A stretch of 64,000 nt of DNA from Pseudoneobacillus rhizosphaerae. GTDB taxonomy: Bacteria > Bacillota > Bacilli > Bacillales > Cytobacillaceae. The stretch is from the NCBI RefSeq assembly GCF_917563885.1, contig NZ_CAKJTG010000007.1, positions 80,398 through 144,397 on the forward strand. The letters run 5' to 3'. The notes under the pieces were generated by a model. That model was not told the DNA's origin. It ran no database searches and worked only from the letters and a program-made list of their open reading frames with translations. A program made the translations under genes and the position numbers. This document shows positions 51,670 to 61,021 of this stretch, piece by piece; position 1 is the stretch's first letter, and every line of letters starts with the position of its first letter.

Positions 51670-51801
51670 GATACAAAAAACACCCCCTGCTTTAATTGTC
51701 ACCAGTTTGTAGGAAATGAATTAGCCACCTTGATTACAAAGTGAATATTAATAACATATAAACAGTTTTAAATTCACATTACTAATCCGGGGGTGTAGTA
51801 A

Positions 51802-52065
51802 TTGGTTATGTATAGTCTAGATATTTGTGATAAGAATTATTTAGTTTCAGGAAGATGGGGAGATTCCTATACCTTTACTTCCAATTATGAAAAAAATGTA
51901 TTATCCCTAATAATAAAAGACCATTCAGGATCCATCATCGCCAAGTGGGAAGGGAATTGGATTGTTAGACCCTTCTCTCCTAAAGCACAGAAAGCGGCCA
52001 GAGACATTTTAGAATTTTTATATTTTCGAAACTCAGTTAGTCAGTGGATGAAAACAATCGGGTGA
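51802..52065 (+). CDS. Small protein of unknown function
   Basis: This protein of about 87 residues starts at TTG 51802 (GGGGGTG six bases upstream) or at the ATG two codons on. It has no signal peptide or cysteine pairs; aromatic residues are frequent (SGRWGDSYTFTSNYE, WEGNWIVRPF) and the C terminus is helical (AARDILEFLYFRNS). I do not recognise a family. GGGGGTGT of its ribosome site is complementary to ACACCCCC at 51680-51687. Confidence 0.55.
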   Translation: MVMYSLDICDKNYLVSGRWGDSYTFTSNYEKNVLSLIIKDHSGSIIAKWEGNWIVRPFSPKAQKAARDILEFLYFRNSVSQWMKTIG

Positions 52066-52086
52066 AGCTTAATAGCGTTTTGTTTG

Positions 52087-52115
52087 GAGAAAAGGCTTGT
52101 ACTCCAAGCCTTCTC
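52087..52115 (+). terminator. Hairpin after the small gene
   Basis: GAGAAAAGGCTTG and CAAGCCTTCTC form an 11-bp stem about 20 bases after the stop codon. There is no T run, so it may stabilise the mRNA end and need not be a full terminator. Confidence 0.45.
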
Positions 52116-52267
52116 TTCGGCAACATACCTAATTTACCTAGTAGGTAGCCTAGCCCATTACAATCATTTCATGATAATCCTATCCCTATAGTGGCGCAGA
52201 AATTCCTACTTGGATGATTGAGCCAAAATAGGAAATATTAAACCTACATAATTGTAGGAGTGATTAG

Positions 52268-52459
52268 ATGAACCTAAGGGAAAACAATGATGAGAAAGAG
52301 CCTCAATTTAAAAGTGGGGAGCAAATGAATCGGCTGGAAAAGGGATTATATGCACTTGATCCTGAAACCAGTCTACTTTCAGTAAATTTCGCTCCTAAAG
52401 AAAACCCTTATATAAATGAACATTTTAATGGCGGGGAAGAGGATAAAAGTCAAAACTGA
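52268..52459 (+). CDS. Small hydrophilic protein of unknown function
   Basis: This 63-residue, acidic and Asn-rich protein lacks a signal peptide or membrane segment. AGGAG sits seven bases before the ATG, which is the main reason for calling it. It resembles small sporulation-associated or stress proteins in composition only. It stands alone between intergenic stretches. Confidence 0.5.
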   Translation: MNLRENNDEKEPQFKSGEQMNRLEKGLYALDPETSLLSVNFAPKENPYINEHFNGGEEDKSQN

Positions 52460-52599
52460 ATTACTTTTTAGAAGCACTTAAAGTATCGGGACGGTCCGAG
52501 ATCACTGAAACAGTGGGGTTTTCACAAAAAATTAGAGTTTTCTAGTGGTCTCGAACCAACAATTTGCATTTTTCAAGTTAATTATATTAAGTTTTGTAG

Positions 52600-52930
52600 C
52601 CTGTGGTAAAAGAATGACATTGGCCTGGGTTGTTTTCGCAGGCAAGTTCAATTTCCTTTTCAATCTACTGTTTCAATGTTTGGACTGACATGAAGAAGGA
52701 AACTTCGCCCTTCGACTTCCTTACATCAACGATTGCTCTTTTTACCTTCGAAAACTTTAAAAGCCTCCCTAGCACATCATTATTAAAACTAACCCTTCCT
52801 CCCACTTCTTATGTAAACCATGTGTAAGATCTGCTTGATCACTAACCACTCCCGGTATAGAGTTTGTTCTAGGCACTGGAGCTGGCTCGGAACATTTGGT
52901 CCTTCTAGCTGTCCGTTGGTGCCACTTTAA
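52600..52930 (-). pseudogene. Decayed coding remnant
   Basis: On the minus strand a frame reads GRVSFNNDVLGRLLKFSKVK and on to EVSFFMSVQTLKQ, then an in-frame TAG, then IEKEIELACENNPGQ. Upstream the reading shifts frame. The amino-acid pattern is protein-like, but there is a stop, a frameshift and no start site. The family is not recognised. The surrounding gap (52460-53144) also contains the sequence AGTGGTCTCGAACC, related to the relic at 56457-56505. Confidence 0.35.
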
Positions 52931-53097
52931 TCGAATAAAGTTTCTAATCCAACTACTAACCATAATTGGATTATGACGATAGATTTATCTTCCCGACTTG
53001 ATTATTATTATTAAAGTATTTTGTTGCTTAGTGAAAGAATTTTTCGGGAGCAAACTCTTATCTGGATAGAACTTTTAATATTTTGGCACTGAGGTAG

Positions 53098-53138
53098 CAA
53101 AAAAGGATCACAGTTCATTGAACTGTGACCTCTTTTTA
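53098..53138. terminator. Terminator of the subtilase gene
   Basis: GGATCACAGTTCA and TGAACTGTGACC form a 12-bp stem, flanked by AAAAAA and TTTTT. It ends minus-strand transcription from the subtilase gene. Confidence 0.85.
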
Positions 53139-53144
53139 AAAAAT

Positions 53145-55586
53145 TTATTTAATTTGGAAGTTACCACCGGCTTGAGTTGTTACACCCTTATTTGTTGCGT
53201 TCACATAAACATTGTAATATCCAGGTGATAGCTTTTGTCCATTTACCGTTCCATCCCATGTATAGAATTCGTTATATCCTGAAGGGATATTTTCCAGTTC
53301 ATCAATGACACCTATGAAAGAAACTGGTGCTCCAGCTGATGTAGCACTATAGATAAACACAGTAGCTGACTCTGCCCCAGTAGGGAAATAGCCATAAATC
53401 GAAAACTTATCACTGCTTTCTTGTGACACTCCAACGCTCGTTACACGAGGATAATTTGGTTCTTTTACAAAAAGAATGGTTGGAAGATCAAACGTTTCTG
53501 TCCCATTACTTATAACAATTGTACCTTCATAATAGCCTGGTGCAAGCTGTCCAGCATCTACCTGGACATTTAAGTTCACTTGTTGTGACTGACCAGCATT
53601 TACACGAAGATTGTTGCTAGCTAATACTTTTATTGCATTAGAGTTTTCGCCAAAATTAACATCAAATGTATACGTTTGACGTTCTGAAGAAAGGTTCTTA
53701 ATCGTAAATTGTTGTTTTTCTACTTGTTTACCTTTATCTTTATAAAACGTTCCAAATGAATGGCTACCAGGTGTCGCAAGTGTCTTAGTATTTAACGCAT
53801 CCATTACTCGAATGCCTCCAGCACCTTGAGTATTATGAGGATATGCTTTGCCAGTTGCTGGATCCGTTAATTTTTCAGCCGTATTCATTAGTGCTGCTTT
53901 AACATCATCCACATTCCAGCTTGGATGAGCTTGTAATAATAATGCTGCAGCACCAGCTACGTGTGGAGATGCCATACTTGTTCCTTGTTTTGAGCCATAG
54001 CCATGAGGGTTCGTTGCATTATGTGTTGGAATCGTACTAGTGATATTTACACCAGGTGCAGACACATCTGGCTTAATCATCCAGGTTCCAAAAGCAGGAC
54101 CACGAGATGAGAAGCTTGCCATTGCTTCACCAACACGTTGTGAGTGTGTAATATTAAATGAAACTTTGTTGTTTCCTTTTTCTAATTCAGCGAGAAGCTT
54201 TTGCCCGTCTTCTAATGTCGTTTTAATGGTTGGAACAGCTATACCAGGAACATCAGCATGTTCGCCAGCAACGTTATTGTAAATAATCGCACCAACTGCG
54301 CCTGCAGCTTTTGCAGCAGAAGCTTTGTCAACAAATGCTATTCCTGCTCCACGGCTAATTAGAGCTATTTTTCCAGCTAGATTTTTCCCTACAAAGTCTG
54401 CAGGAGCACCCATCTCAACATGAACAAATTCAAACTCTTTTCCATTTAAAGCCAATAGTTCAGCGTCTGATGGGAATCCTTGAACTTTTGCAGATGGATA
54501 AGAAACTCCTTCTGTTGTAGAAATCACTGAATTATATAAGTTATATGGTAACTGAGTTGCACCAACGGAAATTGCTTGACGGGAAGTACCCGGTGAACCT
54601 ACAGTCCAGTTATTAGGACCACTGTTACCATTAGAGGTAACCGCAACAACGCCTTCAGACATTGCCCAGTCTAAGGCAATACTTGTCGCCCAGTCAGGTG
54701 CATTTAATGAATTACCTAATGATAGGTTCATAACATCCGCACCATCTTGAACAGCTCTTTCCACACCGGCAACAACATTTTCAGTTGATCCGCTTCCACC
54801 AGGTCCTAATACACGGTAAGCAAGTAATGATGCCTCTGGGGCAACACCTTTAATTGTACCGTTAGCAGCAACTGTACCTGATACGTGAGAACCGTGATCT
54901 GTTGAGGCACCTCTCGGATCATTTTTAGGTGTTTCTTGTGGGTCTGCATCGTTATCAACGAAGTCCCAGCCTTTATAACTTCCAAAGGCATGTGCTAAAT
55001 CAGGGTGGGTATAGTCTGCACCAGTATCAATAACCGCTACTTTAACACCTTTTCCTGTTACCCCAGCACTCCAAGCGGCATTTGCACCAATATGTGGAGC
55101 ACTTGCGAACATTTCTGGGCTATATGCCTCTTCTGGTATGACTTCCCCTTCACCAACGCTATCTACCGTATATGTAAGGTTAGGATATACAGCTTTCACT
55201 CCTGGTAAAGCAAGAAGTGCAGGAATTTGATTAGCAGGTAGTTCAACAGAGAAACCGGAAAATACATAATCATATTCGCGGTTTACTTTTGCAGCTTTTA
55301 CTGCTTTATTAAGGTCAGCTTTTACTTGGTTACGTGCCTTTGTAAGATTAGCTTTTGTTTGGTTTTTCCCTTTGTGCTTCGCCTCAACAATGGATTGTTC
55401 TTTTAATTCTACGATGACTGAGGTCATTTGAGAGGATGATAAGTTATAATCACCAAATAATTCAGCGAGCTGTGCAGTTGCCACATTATTTGCTGTGTTG
55501 TTTGCACCTACCCCCGTTCCAAATGGTGCTAAAGATACTAAAAGTGCGGAAGACATAATCATAGACTTAAATAACTTTTTTTGCAT
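53145..55586 (-). CDS. vpr: Extracellular serine protease, Vpr-type subtilase
   Basis: This 813-residue exported subtilisin has a signal peptide, an inhibitor_I9-type propeptide and a catalytic domain with Asp in VAVIDTGADYTHPDL (about 184), His in DHGSHVSGT (about 229) and Ser in GTSMASPHVAGA (about 533). A PA domain is inserted between His and Ser (IALISRGAGIAFVDKASAAK), and a C-terminal Fn3-like region follows. Length and architecture match Vpr of Bacillus subtilis (about 806 residues). It is a secreted peptidase that also activates other exoproteins in that species. The ribosome site is weak (AGGGGTTGTTGGG). Confidence 0.85.
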   Translation of the reverse strand: MQKKLFKSMIMSSALLVSLAPFGTGVGANNTANNVATAQLAELFGDYNLSSSQMTSVIVELKEQSIVEAKHKGKNQTKANLTKARNQVKADLNKAVKAAKVNREYDYVFSGFSVELPANQIPALLALPGVKAVYPNLTYTVDSVGEGEVIPEEAYSPEMFASAPHIGANAAWSAGVTGKGVKVAVIDTGADYTHPDLAHAFGSYKGWDFVDNDADPQETPKNDPRGASTDHGSHVSGTVAANGTIKGVAPEASLLAYRVLGPGGSGSTENVVAGVERAVQDGADVMNLSLGNSLNAPDWATSIALDWAMSEGVVAVTSNGNSGPNNWTVGSPGTSRQAISVGATQLPYNLYNSVISTTEGVSYPSAKVQGFPSDAELLALNGKEFEFVHVEMGAPADFVGKNLAGKIALISRGAGIAFVDKASAAKAAGAVGAIIYNNVAGEHADVPGIAVPTIKTTLEDGQKLLAELEKGNNKVSFNITHSQRVGEAMASFSSRGPAFGTWMIKPDVSAPGVNITSTIPTHNATNPHGYGSKQGTSMASPHVAGAAALLLQAHPSWNVDDVKAALMNTAEKLTDPATGKAYPHNTQGAGGIRVMDALNTKTLATPGSHSFGTFYKDKGKQVEKQQFTIKNLSSERQTYTFDVNFGENSNAIKVLASNNLRVNAGQSQQVNLNVQVDAGQLAPGYYEGTIVISNGTETFDLPTILFVKEPNYPRVTSVGVSQESSDKFSIYGYFPTGAESATVFIYSATSAGAPVSFIGVIDELENIPSGYNEFYTWDGTVNGQKLSPGYYNVYVNATNKGVTTQAGGNFQIK

Positions 55587-55671
55587 TTTTACCCAACAAC
55601 CCCTTAGTCTGTTTTATTTTGTGTGTTATTAAAAAGACACCCCTCCTATACCTACGCACACAAGTCCGAAT

Positions 55672-55699
55672 TTATTAAACATTTATTTAATTCCGTCAA
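55672..55699 (-). promoter_or_regulatory. Likely promoter of the subtilase gene
   Basis: On the minus strand TTGACG (55699-55694), a 16-base spacer and TAATAA (55677-55672) lie about 90 bases before the start codon. The rest of the gap up to 56008 shows nothing else that I can name. Confidence 0.45.
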
Positions 55700-56008
55700 C
55701 ATTAGTAATATTCCTGCGTCTAAAGAACCAATTATTTCGAGTAATTTAGTCGGAATTAGACAAATATTGCATCAAAAAGGATAGCAGTCGATTAAAGTTG
55801 ATAGAAAGTGGCATAATCTATTATAAAATGAATGAAGATTGTCGTAATCTTTTAGGTAGGATTGGTGTTAGATGGTGAAATCTATCAGTTAAAACCAAAT
55901 CCATTCACCGTAAAAACTCCTATTAAATTCTAACAATAACAAAAACCGGACAAAACAGGGGCACTGAATAACTAGTGTTTTTCAAAGAAGTATTGAACGT
56001 TTTAAATA

Positions 56009-56053
56009 AAAAGACAGTTCAAATTCATTTTTGAATTTTGAGCTGTCTTTTGT
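56009..56053. terminator. Hairpin at the end of the IS1182 relic
   Basis: AAAAGACAGTTCAAATTCA and TGAATTTTGAGCTGTCTTTT pair over most of their length and have flanking A and T runs. Confidence 0.65.
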
Positions 56054-56075
56054 GTTTTTGTGATAGTTCTATTTC

Positions 56076-56397
56076 CTATTGGTTCATTAGTGTCAATTTT
56101 CTTTTTACATTCACTGCGAAGATAGCCATTTCCCCTTGTAATTGCTTGCCATTTAGACCCGAGGATTTTGCAACATCATACCCGTGTCTGTGTTTTAATT
56201 CGCTATTTTTAGCTTCTTTTTATATTGCTCTTTTGACTTTTCTTAAAATAGTCGCTTTCTTGAAATTTATTTGTTCTCTTTATGTACATCGGATTTTATC
56301 CTTACGGAGTAGCTCTTGGTTTAGCACCTTCCTTAAAACATCTTCTTTCATATGGACAAGATTTATATTTTCCCAAATCAAAATAATATACGTATCA
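56076..56397 (-). pseudogene. IS1182-family transposase, C-terminal relic
   Basis: On the minus strand the last 40 or so codons read SELKHRHGYDVAKSSGLNGK and on to MAIFAVNVKRKLTLM before a stop at 56076, which is the C terminus of IS1182-type DDE transposases. Farther upstream GKYKSCPYERRCFKEGA recalls the CPxxxxC zinc-like segment, but in another frame and with stop codons. There is no intact transposase. The 14-bp and longer hairpins near both sides fit an old IS copy. Confidence 0.7.
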
Positions 56398-56411
56398 GTT
56401 TGATTTTCACT

Positions 56412-56453
56412 TGCACCTATCTTATCTATCAACCGTTTTACATAAATTATCAA
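56412..56453 (-). repeat. Two degenerate units of the TTGATAA 21-bp array
   Basis: On the minus strand TTGATAATTTATGTAAAACG (56453 down) is a close match to the first unit of the arrays at 6780-6800 and 34686-34706 and is followed, 21 bases on, by TTGATAGA. Confidence 0.5.
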
Positions 56454-56503
56454 CTTACATTTAACTTAAAAAATGCAAAGTGACGGTTCGAGAGTACTTT
56501 AAA

Positions 56504-56545
56504 ACGCAAATTACTAGAAATTCTAGTAATTTGTGTTTTATTTTA
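56504..56545 (+). other. Near-perfect inverted repeat next to the IS relic
   Basis: CAAATTACTAGAA and TTCTAGTAATTTG are perfect complements with one base between, followed by T-rich sequence. It could be a terminator for transcription entering from the left or the edge of the old insertion. Confidence 0.45.
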
Positions 56546-56693
56546 GGTGGAATTAGACTATTGCCTTGAGTTATGGTTGGATAATCGTTTTTCAGGAGTG
56601 TGTCTTTAGAGAAATGTTAGATTAAATTTAAACTAAAAGATGGTTATTTATGTAAAATTAAAGAAAAGGAGTTTCTAAAAAGGGGGGTAATGA

Positions 56694-57053
56694 TTGGGAA
56701 TATCAATTGCAGCACTTGATAATGTTTATTTTCTTGCATTTTTTTATTTACTAATAGCTTCATTTCTAATAATAGTTTTGTTTACTGTCATTGGTATAGT
56801 TCGAATGAATATGACAACGTATTCTAAATGTCCAAGTTGCTCTGAGAAGATTGGAAGCGGAGCCATTATTTGTAGAACATGCGGTGTGAATATTAATAGT
56901 ATTATAGGTTCGCCTAATGGATCAGAAATGAAGATGCGAAGATTTATAGACTACTTCGATAATCTCCATCCCTATCAAGTCCGAAATATTACAAGTCTAA
57001 TTTTCTTTATTTTCCTTTTACTCTTTATCATATTTGTCTTTGTAAAATATTAG
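56694..57053 (+). CDS. Small membrane protein with central zinc ribbon
   Basis: This 119-residue protein has a transmembrane segment near residues 12-36, a CPSC ... CRTC zinc ribbon (about 46-63) and a second membrane segment at the end (SLIFFIFLLLFIIFVFV). The zinc ribbon is followed by a flexible loop. It starts at TTG 56694 (AGGGGGG six bases upstream). It may be an assembly or sensing factor; the neighbouring M48 protease also begins with a zinc ribbon. Function is unknown. Confidence 0.65.
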   Translation: MGISIAALDNVYFLAFFYLLIASFLIIVLFTVIGIVRMNMTTYSKCPSCSEKIGSGAIICRTCGVNINSIIGSPNGSEMKMRRFIDYFDNLHPYQVRNITSLIFFIFLLLFIIFVFVKY

Positions 57054-57074
57054 AGAGGCATGATACACGCCTCT

Positions 57075-58343
57075 CTAATACAACGATGCCAGATACTCCC
57101 CCACCAACGTGTCCTGAACCCTCTCCTCATGCTTAGCCAATTCCCTATCAATCTTCTTATTCTGCTCTACAGTTAGACTGATTCTTGAAGAATAGAAGTT
57201 TTGACTGTTTAAAAATTGAATTCGGTAGGCATTTGGTGGATGGGTGTAATTTAATTTAGATAGCTCTAGTTCGGAGACTCTTTTCAGTCTGCGAAATTCT
57301 TTGCTTGGTAACTCTTCTACTTTTTTTCTAAACTGGTCTAAAAGACTGGACGAACTATTCGTCACAGCAGCTTTACGAACAACATGATAAAAAATCTGGT
57401 CGAACTGGATTTTTTCCATTAAACTAATCGAAGATTTTGTTCCTGATAGTTCCGCGCCAACTAAGTCGGCAAAATATTCAGCTCGCTGACCATCATGCCA
57501 CAATAAATGGATGATAAGCATAAATAATACATAAGGAATAAGCGCTAATCCCTTCATGAAAAAGCCAGAGATAATCCCAAAGATACCTTCGATTTCATCC
57601 ACATGCTGCACATCCAATAAATCATACCAAGTAGCTAGTGTGCCAATGGCTCCCCCTACAAAAATCGATCTAGCCACGTCGTTATTCGCGAAATGGCCAA
57701 TTTCATGTCCAAGCAGCGCCATCCGTTCGTCTTTAGGTAATATAGTAAACAACGGCAGGCCAATGGTTAATATTCGCTTACCCCTAACTCCTACCGTTCG
57801 AACTGAAGCATTAAACTCCTGATCAATGATGATTCCATCAATTGGGCGAACCCCTGCTGTCTCACATAATTTGTCCACTACATGGTATAGTTCAGGGAGC
57901 TCCTCCCGGGGCACAATCTGCTCACTTTTATCCAATTTTCCAAAACGTGGTCTAGTAACCCAACTCAATGCTAGTAAAAAAAGCCCCAAAACCGCAAACC
58001 AAATACTTTCCTGCCATTGGGCAATAAAATAAATACTACTAACCAAAAAGAACAAACTTACCAAATGGACAGCCGCGGCCAAAACATAGGCAGCAAGTCT
58101 TGAAAAACTAAACCCCGGCCGCAAAGACTGCCGTTCACTAACTTGCTGGAGCATCGATTCACCAAATCTTCGTCCTAATTTCTCATAAATCAAATCTAGC
58201 TTCTTCACATATTCCTGTTTGTGAGAAGGATTAATATTATATTCACAAGCTTCGCACCAAACAATATACTCCTCATCCCACCCCATATCCGCTCCACAGG
58301 AAGGACAGATTTCCGAACCTTTTATTTGAACACTCACACTCAT
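57075..58343 (-). CDS. M48-family membrane metalloprotease with N-terminal zinc ribbon
   Basis: This 422-residue protein has a zinc ribbon (CPSCGADMGWDEEYIVWCEA) at the N terminus, membrane segments at about 80-130, the active-site motif GHEIGHFANND (about 210), more membrane segments and a third ligand Glu in DGQRAEYFADLVGAELSG. M48 enzymes (HtpX/Ste24 type) act in membrane-protein quality control. An unusual point is the extra N-terminal ribbon, which may bind a partner. AGGTGAATTTGAA precedes the ATG. It is followed on the other strand by the gene for another zinc-ribbon membrane protein. Confidence 0.8.
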   Translation of the reverse strand: MSVSVQIKGSEICPSCGADMGWDEEYIVWCEACEYNINPSHKQEYVKKLDLIYEKLGRRFGESMLQQVSERQSLRPGFSFSRLAAYVLAAAVHLVSLFFLVSSIYFIAQWQESIWFAVLGLFLLALSWVTRPRFGKLDKSEQIVPREELPELYHVVDKLCETAGVRPIDGIIIDQEFNASVRTVGVRGKRILTIGLPLFTILPKDERMALLGHEIGHFANNDVARSIFVGGAIGTLATWYDLLDVQHVDEIEGIFGIISGFFMKGLALIPYVLFMLIIHLLWHDGQRAEYFADLVGAELSGTKSSISLMEKIQFDQIFYHVVRKAAVTNSSSSLLDQFRKKVEELPSKEFRRLKRVSELELSKLNYTHPPNAYRIQFLNSQNFYSSRISLTVEQNKKIDRELAKHEERVQDTLVGEYLASLY

Positions 58344-58409
58344 TTCAAATTCACCTACATCTTAAATTAGTTAATGGCATATGGTCGATAACCGCCACCA
58401 TGCTTCCTT

Positions 58410-59063
58410 TTACCCCATTGAAACAACTACAAGAAGGCCAATCACGATTAATGGACCAACGAATATCAATATAGACAAAATAGTAGTTAAAAGGGCTTTC
58501 CATGCTGAAAACTGATGTGCTTCTCCTAAACATTTTAAAAAGATAATGATAGCCCAAATTCCAATGACTAGATCGATGATGCCGAAAAGAAAGAATAATA
58601 AAGTAAGTGTGGTGCTACTATCCACTACTGGCGTATTGGTTGTAAAATTCTCGATACCAAACAACAAGAGACTTGGCAACCAAACAATTACTAGGGAATA
58701 AGCAATTGGTATGTATGAATAAGCTAATGAATATCGAACTCTCTCCGTCGTACCTCTACCACCAACTAAACTTCCTACCCAACGTAGCATAACTGGAACC
58801 AGGTAATAATAAGTGGCAGCCCCTATCAAAGTACTAATGATACAAGTCATAATCAATCCAGTCAGACTGTTCATAGAATCCCCTGAATGCCGTTGAGCCG
58901 CACGGTCTAAAACCTGCACAAAGGCACCAGCTAAGAAAAGCAGAAATACTCCTTTAGGCGAAGATTGAAAAACTTCCTTCATAGTATCACGTGGCTTTGT
59001 CCAAATAGAAAACCACGGATTTAAACCACCTTTAAATTGATCGTCTAATTGAGTTTTCAGCAA
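58410..59063 (-). CDS. YIP1-family membrane protein
   Basis: This protein of about 217 residues has an N-terminal cytoplasmic segment (NPWFSIWTKPRDTMKEVF), typical of YIP1-domain proteins, and about five membrane spans. Bacterial members are of unknown function. The ribosome site AAGGGG fits the TTG at 59063 better than the ATG two codons before. It is directly upstream of the M48 gene, and the two are probably cotranscribed. Confidence 0.7.
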   Translation of the reverse strand: MLKTQLDDQFKGGLNPWFSIWTKPRDTMKEVFQSSPKGVFLLFLAGAFVQVLDRAAQRHSGDSMNSLTGLIMTCIISTLIGAATYYYLVPVMLRWVGSLVGGRGTTERVRYSLAYSYIPIAYSLVIVWLPSLLLFGIENFTTNTPVVDSSTTLTLLFFLFGIIDLVIGIWAIIIFLKCLGEAHQFSAWKALLTTILSILIFVGPLIVIGLLVVVSMG

Positions 59064-59183
59064 AAACATCCCCTTTTTCTAGATATATCCATCTCTATCG
59101 TTATTTATTCTAACATTTCTGACAACTGTAATTACATAATAAAGTCTAACAAAATTCTAGCTTTCTATGTAATTAGAAACCGA

Positions 59184-59215
59184 CAAAAAAACTCTGCAAC
59201 ACGAGACAGAGTTTT
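59184..59215 (-). terminator. Terminator of the kinase gene
   Basis: AAACTCTG and CAGAGTTTT form the stem, with an A run before and T-rich sequence on the minus strand. The surrounding 60 bases recur almost unchanged at 61199-61258. Confidence 0.75.
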
Positions 59216-59311
59216 GAATGAAATATTCCTGATTAGGGGATGGACCTCTAGCCTATTTTAATTAGATACTAACAAGTAAATGAGATACGGGAACCGTCCC
59301 CATCGTTTCCC

Positions 59312-60520
59312 CTATACAGCAGGAAACTTTATGATAACTGTTGTCCCTTTCCCTTTGGTACTGTCGAATTCAATTGTTCCGTTATATTTTTGGGCTATGT
59401 TGTAGCAGATCATGAGACCCAATCCAGTTCCTTTATTTTTTAAGGAGTAGAATGGGGTGCCAAGAGATTGAACTTCTGCTTCAGTCATACCGCAACCCCC
59501 ATCGATCACTTTTATTACGACGAAGCCCTTTTCGCTTTTCGCTTCAACCCTTACAGAGTCACCCTCGTTAGAAACTTCAATAGCATTTTTTATAATATTT
59601 ATGATTAACTGTTTAAATTCGATGATATTAACGGAAATAGTGCAATTGCCTTCTACATGTAATTCAATCCAATTATCATGTAAAGAACCGTACGAATTGA
59701 GCAGGTCGGTAACACTCTGAAGAGCAGCCTTTACATCCAAGGTTTCTGTCTTGTTTTTTCTATCTGGTTTCGCCACGGTTAAAAATTGAGATATGACATG
59801 TTCGGCTGTATTTATTTCATCGATCATTAAGGTAAAATGTTTTTTTATATCTGAGTTTAGGTGGCTGCTTTTTTCATATAGTTGCAAAAATCCTTTGACC
59901 ACCGTTAACGGATTTCGAATCTCATGAGCCACAGCAGCAGCTAATTGGCCCGTTAACTTTAATCGTTCTGATTGCTGCAATTGCTCATAGTAAGTACGTT
60001 GTTTTTGAATCCGAACAGAGGAAAAATAAAATATCAAATAAAGGATTACTTGGCTTCCGATAAAATTAAACGCATTCCCTAGGATATCGTTTTGAATATG
60101 CGTATACACAATCCCTTGTTCAAAGAAAATAATATAACTAAAGGTAAAAATAATCGAAATACTGTTCAATAGTAAGGAAAAATAAAAGAGTTTGGTATCA
60201 AAAAACAAAATCGATATGGCCGGAATAAAGCATAGAAAAATAATACCAGATCCATTATCTGGATATAAAAAGAACATCGTATAGAAATAGGCAGAAGCTA
60301 CCGTAATAATGATTAGCCTAAAGACATGTGTTTCCTTTTTAGGATAAAGCAAAATACATACGGATAAAATGAAAACAAGTCCACAATGCACGATATATCC
60401 TAGATTTCCTTTACTTAATAAAGGATTATCTACTAATAGCCCCATAATCATAAGTGCAATGATGATAAAAATAAAAGCATAATACAATTTATGATTCATA
60501 TGTAATTTAATTTCTTTCAT
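59312..60520 (-). CDS. KinB-like membrane sensor histidine kinase
   Basis: This 402-residue protein has six hydrophobic segments over about 10-170 with almost no extracellular loops, as in KinB-type sporulation kinases. The phospho-acceptor His is in VAHEIRNPLTVVKGFLQL (about 200). The ATPase domain has the N box NIIKNAIEVS, G1 DGGCGM and G2 GTGLGL. In Bacillus such kinases feed the Spo0F phosphorelay; no response regulator is adjacent, which fits an orphan phosphorelay kinase. GAGGGTG precedes the ATG. Confidence 0.8.
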   Translation of the reverse strand: MKEIKLHMNHKLYYAFIFIIIALMIMGLLVDNPLLSKGNLGYIVHCGLVFILSVCILLYPKKETHVFRLIIITVASAYFYTMFFLYPDNGSGIIFLCFIPAISILFFDTKLFYFSLLLNSISIIFTFSYIIFFEQGIVYTHIQNDILGNAFNFIGSQVILYLIFYFSSVRIQKQRTYYEQLQQSERLKLTGQLAAAVAHEIRNPLTVVKGFLQLYEKSSHLNSDIKKHFTLMIDEINTAEHVISQFLTVAKPDRKNKTETLDVKAALQSVTDLLNSYGSLHDNWIELHVEGNCTISVNIIEFKQLIINIIKNAIEVSNEGDSVRVEAKSEKGFVVIKVIDGGCGMTEAEVQSLGTPFYSLKNKGTGLGLMICYNIAQKYNGTIEFDSTKGKGTTVIIKFPAV

Positions 60521-60734
60521 CTATACACCCTCTTATGTCTCTCATAAATAGGCACAAAAAAACAAATGCCACATTTATAGATTTTAACATATAAACCAGG
60601 GAGACGGGGCGATCTCCCAGGCTATGGGTTTAGACCATAAAAGGGAGGCAGAGAACCGTACCATGACTCCTAAAAAAATCTAATATAACCTTCCCCACGT
60701 GAATATATTGGTACAAGCGAAGGGGGATAAAAGA

Positions 60735-60953
60735 ATGACTAATGAAGGTTTCATAGATTTTGTTATATACAAGTTATTGTCCATTTGCCTTCAGTTTATT
60801 GCTCTTTATATTCTTATATTATTGTGTGAATGGTACGCCGAAAAGAAAGGCTTTAGCCTATTTGAAAGAGCCTGGTTGGTTACTTTAATAACATTTCCAA
60901 TAGTAACTTTGGTCCTTTGGACTATTATTATTGCGAGATTAAAATTGTTTTAA
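60735..60953 (+). CDS. Small two-span membrane protein of unknown function
   Basis: This 72-residue protein has two hydrophobic helices (ICLQFIALYILILLC; LVTLITFPIVTLVLW) joined by a short charged loop. ATG 60735 has GGGGG eight bases upstream. I recognise no family. It stands alone between a minus-strand kinase gene and a repeat array. Confidence 0.55.
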   Translation: MTNEGFIDFVIYKLLSICLQFIALYILILLCEWYAEKKGFSLFERAWLVTLITFPIVTLVLWTIIIARLKLF

Positions 60954-61021
60954 CGTGAATATTTGCTGCCCGGCGGAAAACACGCCAGGTTTTTAACTTT
61001 TTAGTAGGTTTTCGAATTAAG

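Noticed and set aside
56038-56403. 121-codon plus-strand frame
   Set aside because: It is antisense to the IS1182 relic, whose minus-strand reading has recognisable transposase motifs.
60599-60618. GGGAGA/TCTCCC hairpin as a terminator or riboswitch
   Set aside because: There is no T run and it is not downstream of a gene on either strand; it is a short stem that can arise by chance near the repeat arm.
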